Shown here: positions 31,601 to 43,681 of the stretch, one piece after another
Layout of the letters: every line of letters starts with the position of its first letter
Position numbering within the stretch: position 1 is the stretch's first letter
NCBI RefSeq assembly: GCF_014066305.1
Contig: NW_023501089.1
Span: 124,001 to 188,000 of the forward strand
Direction of reading: 5' to 3'
DNA: 64,000 nucleotides
Origin: Letharia columbiana
Lineage: Eukaryota; Ascomycota; Lecanoromycetes; Lecanorales; Parmeliaceae
Notes under the pieces: generated by a model
What the model was told of the DNA's origin: nothing
The model's database searches: none
Seen by the model: the letters and a program-made list of their open reading frames with translations, nothing else
Program-made: the position numbers and the translations under genes

Positions 31601-34134
31601 TCAGGTTGCAAGGGGGGGAAGGGTCTCTTTGCTTTGCTTTCGTTTGCGTATGAATTTACTGGTATCGACTGGGACCAACCGGCTCTTGTTATTTCGGGAA
31701 AGGGTTGAACGCATTCTAAAAGTATTGCCATCGATACCGGGGTTGAGCAACGACAAGTCAACGAGCCGAACATACATCCTTGCTCCAAGTTCAACTTCAT
31801 TTCTCACATCGAGAAGAGAGATAGTCCGGAAGACCTTAGTGATCGAGAACGCTCATGACTGAGAAGGGATCAGCTGATTAGGGGTGGTCCTTCTTAGTTT
31901 GGCCAAAAGATACGTGCCAAGTCTTGATCACGGAAAATGGCATGTTTGGATTGCGGCGCAAGTCTCCCATGTTCTCCAACAGAATCTCCTCATTCTCTCG
32001 AAAATACCTCAAGTACTTTGCAATCATCAATCTGGGATTTTCCAGGCTTACAAAGGCAGTAAGTAGCCAGAGTAATCGCGATTGGGAGTCATTCTAGCAT
32101 CTTCACTGGCTCCAGTACCTCGCTGTCGGTTGACTGATCCGGAGGTAAAATTCGGATCAGGACCAGCTTTGAGTCCTTCTCATCCATTAGTGGTACATCA
32201 TGGTTGTCTGGCAACAAAACCCAAAGCTCAAGGGACTCGTCTACTGAGCCAGTCAGAAATCATATCGAATTGATTGACATTGAGATGTTTGCATTTATGG
32301 ATCTCAAGTCGCCTAGGGATCTCCGCACATGCTCGCTCGAACCTCTGGACCGAGCTGCAGTTCACCCGGAATATAGGGCTGTTCGCACCTTGATCTCTGA
32401 ACTTGTAACAATGCTCGATGGCTATCTGGGATTTCCTAATGGATCTGAGCAGAGATTGGTGTTTTCTTCCCTTGCTTTCGCTCACCCGACGCCAGCTGTT
32501 CCCGTCAAGGCCATCCGCTGCTCTTTCTTCGACACTCGATGATATTCGATGATGAGTATTTCTTCACCGTCCAACGAATCGAGAAACACCTTCGAATGGG
32601 AGCATGAACAATGGCTTTGTCTCCCCCTGTCCTGCCACTCAAATAGCGTTACCTGATCGTTCTAATATTCACTCTCAAAAGATGAACTCATCAGTAGTAC
32701 CAAAATATGTAAATCAAGCTCTCAGGTAGACGCCAGATACGGAATGGCCTCTGATGTGTATATATAAGAAGGTGGTCAAGTACCAGCCATTATCTTTAGC
32801 TCTTTCGTCCATGTGCGAAGCCCTCCCGCAACGCCGATAAAGCCACATATCTTTCGACACAGATTTCGTCATACCTATCTAATCACTGTGGATTCCTGAT
32901 ACGAGTGTAATCTAAAAGGATTGCCGAGTTCATTGGGATAACCTGTAGTTCGTTCCGTCGGCATCCGAACGTATGATAGCCTCGGATTCATTGAGCAACG
33001 ACCAAGAAAGGAACAGTTGATGCAACAAATCTTGCTCCTGGGGAAGATCCCCGGAGTAACGGGGACTAACGTCGCCTATACCTGGCCCAGGCGATTCCTC
33101 GTCGCAACATGTGATTCCTATTCGACGCTCGCCTTTTGAGGGCCGGGCCTTGATCATCGGATGGAGATCCTCTTCGATACGTGCTAAACCCTTTGAGGCT
33201 TTCCAGCACCTCTACCATTGCTTGATGAGAGCGAGAGATTCGGCTGACAACTCGGCCCACCCAGCCAATCCGGAACGTGCATGTGGTGTATCCGGAAAGA
33301 GGATGGGCGGCATGCATTCGAGCACATTCGGGAGATGTTGGTCGGCGCTGGTTTTAGATGCTAAGAGAGTCTGGTGATAGGGTTTACTGTTTCATCTTTA
33401 ATACTCGCATTTGAACAATACACCCCAAAGCTTTGAAATGTGCAGAGGGACCCGCTGATCGGACAAGGGTTACGAGGTATCGCAACATGCTACGCACATT
33501 TCGACTGGCTCGTTTGGAGGCTGGGGCATGTAACAGACGTATCAATAAGGATCTTGGCAGAGCGTTTGCAATCATGAACGTGCTTGATTTGAAGAAGCTT
33601 CGAGGAAGACGAGACCTCCTAAACTATGGGCAGCGAATATAATTGAACGATTGTTGGTATTATCGTGCTCGGGGTACGTGGCTACAGTAGCGAGTAGGTT
33701 CATAGAGTGATCGCCGATTCTGTTATTGAAAATCTTTAATCTCAAGTCGACAACCGAGGCATCATACCCAAACGTGAGAACTCGTGCTTGCTCAAGTTCT
33801 GGAAGTAACATTCCCTTTGGCCATCGATCGACAGCACCCTCTGCCATCCACGTCTTCTCGCGACCTCCCGTGAGACCGTGAATGAAAATGACTGTACGTG
33901 TTGGAAAAGTAAGAGAATTTAGAATACGAAATTTTCAGCTGTAAGGAGGGAGAAGATGAATGGTGCCAAGATGAGTTCTTGCTCTGCGATTGGGGAGTCA
34001 TATTCATAAATTCCTTCAGGCATGTTTTTCGTGGAGAACGTGTTTCTGAACGACGAGGCCGCAGCAACCTCATTGTGCGGCAATGTCGAGTCTGTCGCCT
34101 TGTGTCTCCCTAAGATCTTCCAGAAAGTCGACAT
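31601..34134 (-). pseudogene. Degenerate NLR/STAND gene: alpha/beta-hydrolase plus NB-ARC
   Basis: Fragments in several minus frames line up, in order, with the fungal SesB-like-hydrolase/NB-ARC architecture. Hydrolase: 'VIFIHGLTGGREKTW' (about 33885), 'ARVLTFGYDA', 'NRIGDHSMNLL', 'IIFAAHSLGGLV' (nucleophile Ser, about 33620), 'DTPHARSGLAGWAEL' (about 33270) and 'RRIGITCCDEESPGPGIGD' (about 33090). NB-ARC: 'SRFVGR' then, after a one-base shift, 'EEILIIEYHRV' (about 32560). The P-loop GTAGVGKS is split by a 50-bp intron (32485-32436). 'QIAIEHCYKFRDQ' follows, then a further shift before 'LWVLLPDNHD' (about 32220). Later come 'RRNPNMPFSVIKTWHVSFG' (about 31940) and 'SADPFSVMSVLDH' with in-frame TAA codons. 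At least three frameshifts and three stops make it non-functional. A C-terminal repeat domain is not visible. The 5' limit (34134) is uncertain. Such proteins act in non-self recognition and heterokaryon incompatibility. Confidence 0.72.
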
Positions 34135-34878
34135 CAGCGAGTCAAGCTTGAAAGTTACGTTGGCCCGCTAATGGAGATATAGAGATTTTGAACTGGGTCT
34201 ATCGAATATCACTAGTGGGAGGGATGTCCTGGTAGATAAGGAATGGGACTGAGAGCATGTCTGCTGCCTCAGCCGTGCTGAAGGTGTCTGGTGGTATGGT
34301 GGGCCCCTCAGTCCCAGACAGAAGTGATTAAGCTGCAGTGCAGCTTGAATCTACCTACATCTGTCGGAAGGAGAACGAAACCGACACATTGTGATCGTGC
34401 ACGACCATAGGGGTCTTTGCGAGTTGGGCTAGCATAGCTCTACCATGTTCCTTGCCTCTCTAAGACTGTGTGTTCCCCGAACGTGGTATACTCAAAGGAT
34501 CGACGTTCTCAGAGCCAGTGTCTGAACCATGTTTGAGGCCCCACGCTTGGAAGACTTGGTGGGCAAAGCCTGGATGTCCAGAGCAATTCGGTATACTGAT
34601 CGAACATCACAAAGGCTGGTTAGAGATGCTTTGCGTTGAGGATGCTTTGGATCTTCATGGTGCAAAATGAAATGGGGGAGTCGCAATCTTCAGCGCCGAC
34701 TGTCACGTGCAGGCGTTGCCAAGATCGATCTTCACAGGGATGACAATCGTACCAGTTTTCCCCGCAGGATGATTGGGGCTTGAGCTAATGGTACCCCTCG
34801 TGCGGCTGGAAAGGCACCCATGAGGGGAGTCAAATCCCTTCTCCAAGAGCTCATGATACAGCACTGGCATTTAACACA
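34135..34878. other. Intergenic, promoter side of alcohol oxidase
   Basis: Short ORFs only (plus 34470-34670). No motif or repeat recognised. Confidence 0.45.
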
Positions 34879-37187
34879 ATGACGAGCACACAGCTAGACC
34901 TCATTGCCCCCTTCGATACCCCTCTACCTCCGCCACCGGACGGTCAAGTCCTCACAGAATCGCAATGGATTACTTTGATGGCGATCGCAGATGCAATCAT
35001 CCCATCCATTGAAGTCTCATCTACCCTTTCGAATAGTAGCCTCTGCATCGCAGCATCTGAGTATACCTCCGCCGTGGAGACAATCAGCAACCGCCTGCCT
35101 GCTCAAACAGACTCCAACCTCACACAACGATTCCTTCAGGAAAACGCAAGCTCATTGCCGGGCTTCAGGGAGCTTGTAAAGAGGATATTGGGAGACTATG
35201 TGAGAGAAGATGCTAGGAAAGGGATCAGGGTCATACTTTCGGCTCTGGAGTAAGCTCTACGCGGAGGGGGAAGCTAGACTGCACTCTGACCGTCTCAAGT
35301 ACGCGAGCAGGCTGTCTCTTGGCTACTGGCTACACAACCTCCCTCCATCTCCAGCCCGTCAATGTTCGACAGCGAATCTTGCAAGGCTGGGCCAGGTCCT
35401 ACCTCCCACCTTTGAAGCAGAGCGCCATAGGCCTGGAGGGTCTCTTGATTTCAGCGTGGACTAAGACGAGTCCTACAATGGGTCCTATTCTTGGCTTCCC
35501 TCGAACGCCTGTTCACGGAAAGCCTGGCAAAGGCTTCGACTATGATTTCCTCCAGTTGCCTCCCGGCACTGAACCCGAGATTTTCGAGACGGACGTGGTC
35601 ATAGTCGGAAGCGGATGCGGAGGCGCTGTGTGCGCCAAAAACCTTGCAGAAGCCGGTCACCGAGTCATGGTGGTAGAGAAAGCATACCACTGGGGACCTG
35701 AACATCTGCCGATGTCAGAGAAGGACGGAGCTATCCATCTCTTCGCGAACGGAGGTGTGGACTCGTCTGACGACAACAGCATAATCATTATATCAGGCCA
35801 GTCTTGGGGAGGAGGTGGGACAGTCAATTGGTCTGCATCACTGCAGACCCAAGCTTTTGTTCGAAAAGAGTGGGCAGACACAGGCCTTCCATTCTTCACA
35901 TCATCTGAGTTTCAAAATTCGTTGGATCGGGTGTGTGATCGGATGGGTGTCTCTACAAAACACGTGGAGCACAATAAGAACAACCAAATTCTGGCCGACG
36001 GTGCAAGGAAGCTCGGATATAGTCAAAAAGCTGTGCCTCAGAACACTGGCGGCAACAAACATTATTGCGGCTATTGTACCCTTGGCTGTGGCGCTGCCGA
36101 GAAACAAGGGCCTGTTGTCTCGTTCCTTCCTGATGCTCAAAAAGCTGGTGCGCAGTTCTTGGAGGGTCTTCAGGTTGATAAGGTTGTGTTCCAGAACACC
36201 AACGGTAACAGAACAGCAGTCGGCGTCAAAGGATTCTGGAAGTCAAGAGACAGCTTCGGCGGCGTTAACGGTCCTGATAGAACCGCTCGTGAGGTCATCA
36301 TTAAAGCCAAGCGTGTTATTGTTTCGGCCGGAACTCTTGAAAGCCCTCTGCTGCTGCTTCGAAGCGGTCTTAGGAATCCACAAATTGGACGAAACCTCTA
36401 CCTCCATCCAACTACCATGATATATGCTACGTTTCCTGACCAAGAGCCTATCAAGCCTTGGGAAGGTGCTATACTCACCAACCTAGTAGACGAGTTCCAA
36501 AATCTGGATGGCAATCATCATGGTGTTAAGCTGGAATGTATCACCATGCTACCTTCTTGGATATTGCCCAATCAGCCATGGACTGGCGGTCTAGACCTCA
36601 AGATGCTAGCCTCAAAGTTTCCTTACATGACAGGCCAATTTCCTATCGTGCGAGAAAAGGTTCCCGGACGTGTCTATCCTGACCCGACAGATGGACGATG
36701 CCGGATCGCATATACGCCTACCGCGATGGATGCAAAACATGCAATGGTAGGTATAGTAGCACTTGCGAAAATCCTCTACTTGGAGGGAGCAAAGGAGATC
36801 TTTCTGGGTACAGCAGGCATGCCTACATTCACCCGACCTGAGATTGATGCTGTCATAGACAGCGGTGAAGGGATCAACAACCCTGCATTCCAGTCGTGGC
36901 TCGCGGAGGTCCAGAAGAGAGGCCTCGCCTTGCCAGATTGTAAATGGGGCTCCGCTCATCAGATGGGAACTTGCCGTATGGCAGCGACGCAGCGAGCCGG
37001 TGTGGTGGATCCAAAGGGTAAAGTGTGGAGCACCGAGGGACTGTATGTCTCTGATGCCAGCGTGTTTCCCAGTGCAAGTGGGGTCAATCCAATGGTCACC
37101 AACATGGCTATCAGTGACTGGATCTCAAGGGGTGTAGCTAAAGATCTAAATGCAGACACAAAGATTGAGACTAGGGCAAAGTTGTGA
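34879..37187 (+). CDS. Long-chain fatty alcohol oxidase (GMC oxidoreductase)
   Basis: Two exons: 34879-35249 and 35300-37187, with a 50-bp intron (GTAAGC...TCAAG). The product has 752 residues, normal for the family. The splice joins 'VILSAL' to 'DTRAGCLLATGYTTS', a conserved segment of fatty alcohol oxidases; using the later CAG instead would break the frame. 'DVVIVGSGCGGAVCAKNL' (about residues 220-240) is the FAD-binding Rossmann motif. 'GGGGTVNWSASLQTQ' and 'HYCGYCTLGCGAAEKQG' follow. 'HQMGTCRMA' near the C-terminus carries the catalytic His, and 'GLYVSDASVFPSASGVNP' is the GMC C-terminal signature. The reaction is long-chain alcohol + O2 to aldehyde + H2O2 (EC 1.1.3.20), in omega-oxidation of alkanes and fatty acids. 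Membrane or peroxisomal location is known for yeast homologs; no clear PTS1 is present (ends AKL-like 'RAKL', which might act as a weak peroxisomal signal). Confidence 0.93.
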
Positions 37188-40100
37188 AAGCTGAGGAATG
37201 CATACCGAGTACCGTGGTTGTAGGCCCTCATATTGCCTGCTGCTCAGAGCGTTCTACCTTCCCAAGTCGAGCACGCAAATCCACTTCTCGACGCGAATCA
37301 ACACGGTTTACTGTAGAGACTGGTAGATGGCCTTTAGATGATGATAAGAGAACGTAGCAAGTCATGCATAGAGGGCGACAGCCCTTGATCGTTTTTTGCA
37401 AAGTCCTACATTTCGGGCGCGGCTGGCCAGAACAAGTTGACGATGATTTTCACGGCGTTTCCCTAAAGTCATAATTCATAGAGGGTGAACAACCCACATT
37501 TTTCCTAAGCATTGTGATTCTACGCGCTAGGGAGCAATTGTGGAGATTATGTAGTTCAGACGCGGTGCCAGAAAAACGTAATAATCGTCACAAACTTTCC
37601 TTACAATATCTGCAATGGGTTTGTGTTTAATGTGTTGATTTCTTTTAATTTAAGACCCTTCCACAGGAAGAATCGATTTATATTAAGGAGAGCCTTTTTC
37701 CGCTGTGAAGCAGAATCCTCTCCATGTATGACATTTGCTACATTGGATTTCCCCTTGTGCCTGGCCCCCTGGTGCCCCTTTTCTTGAACGCCAAGACTTA
37801 TCCGTGATGCAGGATCGGTTCGAGTTACCTGTTGGGAGGTATGCGAGTGAGAGTGAGGAGCACGATGTCGATCTGAGTAGGGTTCATGCCGGACTCGAAG
37901 AACGATAATGATGTACAAGGTATCAGAGGGTCAAGCTTCGTGGAAGCAGCCATACTTCGCGCACTGCCACTCTGGTCTGTGCGAAAGCAGAAGGAGAAGC
38001 GGTCAGGAATAACGACCGCGGGAAACAGATCACTTTTCCTATGCTAGCGGGCAATGACAAATGGTACAAGACTCTTACAAGGATGAGAGGCAGATGTGTT
38101 CCACGTAGAAGACGGGGGCGTTTTGGATCATCTGGAGAGCAGATAAGACACGCCATGGCAGGAAGCCCCCAAATAAGCCGATTACATGCAGGATTTGGGC
38201 TCCCCAAAGGTATTACAATTGTCGAAGGTGAACATGAAACCTTCGAGAATCCCTACATTTTCAAGCCACCTTGCTCATATTGCTTGTCAGAAGTGTGGCT
38301 TGCAGAGGAGTTGGGGGTAGAGTTTGCGAAGTGGTCGGGTTCGTCATTGCTCGTTAAACGCGTGACTCGACACTAGATAACTAGAACATGTCCAGTCGAT
38401 GAAGTCTCGCAGTCTGAGTGGAGGTCCGTGAGTCCGCTGGCAGTGCCGAGTCAAATGGACTGTTGCAGGAGCATTTCGATGATTCTTGTCCGATGTGCAG
38501 GAACGATAATGTCGCGGCGGCTGTACAGATAAAGCTAAACCCAGTCTGGCGTAGCTCCATCTCTGCTTGGCATCTCTTTTTCAAGATTTCAAAAGTTGAC
38601 CAGCTCTCACATCTAGTTGCTCACCGGTATAGCAAGGATGATCCACTGATGGTCACTCGACACCCAAACGCCCCAGTAGCATTCCCGACTATTACATACT
38701 ACGATGACTTAGTGCACGCTTCGACCTGACGATCCTTACTCCGCACCGGGTCACCTACCCCACTTTTTCACGTGTCGCTCGGCCAATACTACCAACAACT
38801 ACCACAGCATCGTAACGTCCCACAGCCGGAGTCAACCGCGACTCTCTCACCCATAAGTCCCTATGATAGGGCTCATTCTTCTTGCTCATGGACTCGAAGA
38901 GATGGAGACCGCGCCCTATACCCCTGCTCAGAACAGAGAAGCGTGTGCTTTGTTTAGACGTCTGTGCGCTACTCACTTCACTCCAACCTAGCTTTGATCT
39001 CTGTCATTCCCGACTAGTCGAGATGCATCGTCATCTGCCACCTGCGGGTTCCAGCGGGCTCAAAGACGTTGCACTTGCCTTAGCGGATCGGCCCAGCGGC
39101 TACCGGAGTGTGGTATGCATATGGCATCTCAACAAACCAAGGATGATCTTGGTTGTTGGCTGTCACTGCCGAGTTGTGGGGAATGCTAGCGAGCATACCC
39201 TTGAGGCACGTTGTTCGTCTTTTTCAAACGCCATGCTCCCGCCAGCACACCACCTCACACCTCACTCTTTTAGGTAGGTAGATGCTATCATCAATCGGAG
39301 TCCGTTCCTCGACAGGAAGTATATGCACCGGCCCAGGAAGAGAGAAATGCATAATATGTCATGGTCAACGTAACTCAACAGCAGCTTCTGGAGGCATATC
39401 AACCCCCATGGCTTCACTACTACAGGCCCACAATCATGGAGCGCCACCTGCCCCCCCCCCAAGACCGTTCTGACCTTGTGCCGTCAAAGATTCTGTCTGC
39501 TCACCGCTTTTGATGGTCACTATCGAGGATACAATTAGGCTCAACTTATGGTTCTTGAAGGTTATGCTCGGCCTTCACGGCCAGAGGCCTAGCCCCTGTA
39601 AGACCTTCAGCATTGTGGCTCATATTGGCAGTTGCTAATAATCCTACGGCTTCTACCCAATGGTCATGCGAATGATCACATAACCATTGCGAGGCTTTGC
39701 TATCTACCAAGGCCGAAAGCCATCCCCTGTCCGGAGCTAAAACATCCTCAAGGTTGTTTCATTTAGACTGCGCTTTGCTATTCGCGCTTGGCATTATACG
39801 TCGCAACTTGATCCCATTGCTTTGACATGTCTTGAACTAAGTCATCGATGGCCGCTGTAAGTAAAGTATGTATTGCCGACGGAGTCCATTACATAAAAAG
39901 TCGTGTCTTGGAGGTCAGATGGACACAATATTCCACTGCGACTCGTCTATATATCCTTCGTTATCCCCAGCTTGGATTCTTATCATCCCATTACAAAACA
40001 TAAAAAAGACAAGACCTGTTTATACGTGCCTTGACCGAGTCTCAGCGCACGTGCGTGGCGCAATTGCATGACTTCTTCTTTCTCATCGAGATTCTGGACC

Positions 40101-40276
40101 TTCGGTGACCCACTTTCGCAATACGTCAACACTGATATCCGACTATCTCCACTACACTGGACCCAAGCCGCTCTTACATACATCGGCTACGAGACTCGTT
40201 TCCAGAAGTCTACGAAAGTCCCCGTCTATCGCCCTTGTCAACCCCAGCAAACACCCCTTTCGGAGAATAAGTCGCA
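37188..40276. other. Intergenic, contains a dispersed repeat copy
   Basis: No supported gene in 3.1 kb. Plus ORFs 38041-38376 and 38418-38729 have coherent composition but no recognisable family and cannot be joined by splicing without a stop. The stretch 37365-37745 is a degenerate repeat also found near 45 kb (listed separately). Confidence 0.45.
37365..37745 (+). repeat. Dispersed degenerate repeat, copy 1
   Basis: It shares an ordered set of motifs with 44965-45315: ATAGAGGGCGA, GTGCCAGAAAAA, then a TCGTCACAAACTTTC-type block, GAGAGCCTTTTTCCGCTGTG and ATGTATGACATTTGCTACAT. It is non-coding and mutated. It looks like an old transposon remnant, but the class is unknown. Confidence 0.55.
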
Positions 40277-41624
40277 ATGTACTGCTCCACCTTTGTAGTT
40301 CAAGCAATCCTGCTTGAACTCTGCGCTGCCGGCTATGTTCTGGAAACGAGCTACACGTCAGCAAATTGGTTTGATCAATTTAGCTTCTTCACTGTACGTT
40401 GCCTTATTCCTGACCATTTGCACGGCAGTCAATTGGACTCACTCCTTGTTTCAGTCGGGCGACCCTACTGCTGGCTACGTGAATTACGTCGATCAGTCAA
40501 CAGCAACCAACAATGGCTACATAAACACCAGCAACGGGCTTGTCTACATGGGTGTCGATAGCACTAATGTTGCTACCGGTAGCGGCCGAGATAGCGTACG
40601 TATCACGAGTAACGCAGCCTACAACTACGGCTTGTTTGCCCTCGATGTCTCCCACATGCCGGGCGGAATTTGCGGCACATGGTAGGTTCTTCCTCATATC
40701 TGTGTCCTCTTCGCAGCGAAAGCATTGCTGATATCCAACCAGGCCCGCCTTCTGGATGGTCGGTCCAAATTGGCCTAACGACGGCGAAATTGACATCATC
40801 GAAGGCGTCAACGACAACGCAAATAATGCTATGACCCTGCATACCTCGGACGGGTGCTCCATCACAGATGGCACCTTCACCGGTACTTTGACAACCTCGA
40901 ATTGCTACGTCTACGCCCCCGATCAATCAAACAATGCCGGCTGCGATATTCAAAACCAGAACACGCAATCTTACGGTAACAACTTCAACTCAAACGGAGG
41001 TGGTGTCATTGCCATGGAGTGGACCAGTAGCGACATCAACATCTGGTTCTTCCCACGCGGCACAACGCCCTCAGACCTCGAAGCAGGGACCCCCGACCCA
41101 GCGTCTTGGAAAGAGCCGGTCGCGCAGTATCAGGGAGACTGCGACATTCCAAACCATTTTGCGGATATGCAAATTGTACGTTCACTCTTTGTCCTGCATC
41201 TGCTTTCACGCTCTATTTCCTTCCGCTCTTGGGGCCCCCTACATCCCGCCACTACCAATTTAGAAACTAATCGATCAATCTCTAGGTCTTCAACACAGAC
41301 TTCTGCGGCGACTGGGCCGGAGCTGTTTGGGGCACTAGCTCCTATTGCTCCTCCCTCGCCGACACCTGCAACGATTATGTGCAGAACAACCCGTCTGCTT
41401 TCGCAAACGCTTTCTGGCTGATCAACAGCCTGGATGTCTATCAGTCTGATGGCGATGTTGTAGCTGTAAGCCATGTTGCTGTCAGTCCTGCTGGGCATCA
41501 GAGGAATGAGACGGCGCCGTTGTTGAGCACGCCGCTTGCTATGGGTGGTGGGTTGCCCAACCCGCCTGGAAAAAGGGCAATGAGAAGGGGAAGGAGTATG
41601 ATGGGTGGGAACGGCATCAAGTGA
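40277..41624 (+). CDS. GH16 family secreted endo-beta-glucanase
   Basis: Four exons: 40277-40393, 40455-40681, 40743-41175 and 41286-41624 (introns 61, 61 and 110 bp). The protein has 371 residues. The first about 20 residues are hydrophobic ('FVVQAILLELCAAG'), a likely signal peptide. They lead into 'YVLETSYTSANWFDQFSFF' and 'DPTAGYVNYVD', the N-terminal signature of fungal GH16. Exon 3 carries the catalytic GEIDIIEG (Glu130 nucleophile, Asp132, Glu135 acid/base) after 'PAFWMVGPNWPND'. Later 'GGGVIAMEWTSSDINIWFF' and 'NTDFCGDWAG' are also typical. The enzyme should cleave beta-1,3/1,4- or beta-1,3-glucans of plant or fungal walls. Substrate preference cannot be fixed. The Arg/Gly-rich C-terminus after about residue 330 is low-complexity, with no GPI site. 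Each intron is supported by family continuity across the junction. Confidence 0.9.
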
Positions 41625-42723
41625 TGAAGATGTGTTGGGCTAGTGGGTGGGTGAGTACATTCATTTCGTGCACATATTCACTGTCTTCGCCGTGTATATT
41701 CGCTTGTATCCTGCACAGTCCTTTTGCTTCTGTACACAGTCACGTCGTTCTTGTGAGTCCCTCCTGTTACAGCACATACCTCCATTGTCTCATGGTATTC
41801 TTTTCGCATTTGTAAATAGCTGCACCATCATTCCTGTATATAATTCTTATCGCTGCCCTCCTCATCCGTCCGCTTGTATCACCCCCACACCACACTTCAT
41901 GGGATGTTCAGTGACACAGCCAAAAATACGGACCGTGCAAAACGACTGCTAAGAATCAGTCAGCAACCATCCATCTTCACACAAACATAAAAGGCTCGAA
42001 ATTCATAGGAATGCTCCCATCACTGCTCTACCATCCGCGTACCCACACCTCGATGGTGCGGCAAACAGGTTGATCTATGAGTAGCTGACCCCTTTAGATT
42101 GTACATGCGCTGCCAGAAAATTGCGGCACATGGAACGAAACAAACCTTAAATGGTTGTCGGTTTTAATGACACTAGATTGCTTACCTGTCTTGAACAATT
42201 TTCATTCGAGATTTTGTTGTGATGAACGGCAACACATTCCGGTTGACATCCACAGAAGTCTGTCAGAATCACAAGATCCGAGCTCTCCGCAAATTACACA
42301 ACAAACTAGACTCAGACTTGAATGGTAACAGCGAGAGGAGGTAAGCCGAAAGCACGAATCCGAATCCGTTTATGGCCTCCAGCGCTCCCACTTGTCAGTC
42401 CGACGGCGAAGGTGACCGTATTGACACTCAATGTAATCTCTCCATCGGCCACTTCGCCATTTTCCAACTCGCTTCGGTGCTCGAGTCATCTGACTTTCCT
42501 GACCACTTTCATGAAACAAAATTCGACAATCTCCAAACTCCTCCTTGCAGCATACTCCATCGCCATCTCTTGCCAATCCCAAAGCCTTTTGGTGTCTCAA
42601 ATTTGTTTCCTCTCCTCACCCTCATTCGAGCGCGCAGGTCAGAATCCACACCCGCAAGAACAGAATAGCGGACCTTGAACCCACACAAGCTACACCAGGA
42701 CCGGTCCAGCCATACCCCAAACC
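41625..42723. other. Intergenic, no supported gene
   Basis: Short plus-strand ORFs only. Some shared short motifs (GCTGCCAGAAAA at 42110) recall the dispersed repeat, but no full copy is evident. Confidence 0.45.
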
Positions 42724-43059
42724 ATGTCAACGACGCCCGTCCCACCTCTCCTTGCTCCCCCGTCCGAGGTCACGGAAACAATCCTATCTTGCCTCTCCGA
42801 TGCCACAGACCCCGAGCCAACCCTAACGATCCACCGTCGCACTCATTGGATCTTCCGTGCCATGATCGATCCCGCTCCGCATGGCTCGACGCGCAGATAC
42901 GGCCGCGGAGCGAAAATCCAGCAGGCTGAGCCCAAGCGATCCGGACCCGATCCCGCCGAGCGTGGGCCCCCCTGCTACCGGCGCCGGCGCGTTCTCGAGG
43001 GCTGGGGGTTTGTCATGGTCGGGGTTGGATCGGTGCGGAGATTGGGCATCTGGGAATGA
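42724..43059 (+). pseudogene. F-box gene remnant
   Basis: The frame begins 'MSTTPVPPLLAPPSEVTETI', continues 'LSCLSDATDPEPTLTIHRRT' and then 'HWIFRAMI'. This matches 'LPPLLALPLELKQQIFDHLS' and 'LTILRRTHPILRHVIP' of the F-box gene at 45.5 kb over about 50 residues. After that the translation is Arg/Gly-rich and unrelated, and no CxxC zinc pairs follow. It is the only family member here on the plus strand. It is probably a decayed fragment, though a 111-codon ORF is formally open. Confidence 0.5.
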
Positions 43060-43681
43060 GGGTCCGGTGGCGGAAAGATGATAATGATCAGAAATGTTCC
43101 GGTCGGGGCTTGAGGAGCTGGGGGAGGAAAATGCTGGCAGTGCTGGGATCTTTGCTGGTGGTGACTGGCTCGAGTGGGGCGTCGTAGCGGTGGAAGGTCA
43201 TGCGTGCGGCTGCTGATAAGGACTGGATGTAAGTCGAGGGTGTTGATTCGATCTTTCCCAAACGTCGTCGTTGATCTGTAAGAGAATAATTCTCTTTACT
43301 TCTTATATCCTCTGCGTAAATAAGAAGGGGGAGAGCTTTCTCCTGCCACGGATTGAAGTTTTCTCTATGCATGAATACTCTCTTTCAAGTCTTTGAGTTG
43401 CTACCAACACCAATGACAACACGACAACACTATGCCACCCATAACACCTCCCACATCATCCATGTGTCTGGTCTTTAAAGCTACATCCTTTTCATACGTT
43501 ATCCGGAAAAACCTCCAGCATATGCTTAGTACGGTTAAGTCAGAATGATCTACAACTTAACGCACTTCGCCGTCCATCATGACCGCTCCTCTTCTCCTGC
43601 CGCTCCCGGCCCTCCCAACAAAGCAAACACTGGCATGCAGCTCCCGACTCCCCTTATGTCCAGCTCACATAGTTTCCTCTA
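43060..43681. other. Intergenic, partial repeat copy
   Basis: 43300-43375 shares GAGAGCTTTCTCCTG and TTCTCTATGCATGA with the dispersed repeat near 45.25 kb. Nothing else recognised. Confidence 0.45.

Noticed and set aside
35815..36420. 201-codon ORF inside the alcohol oxidase
   Set aside because: Out-of-frame shadow of a clearly coding GMC oxidoreductase.
38041..38729. Two plus ORFs with protein-like composition (CSYC and CPMC pairs)
   Set aside because: No recognisable family, and no splice joins them without a stop. They might be an old relic but cannot be supported.
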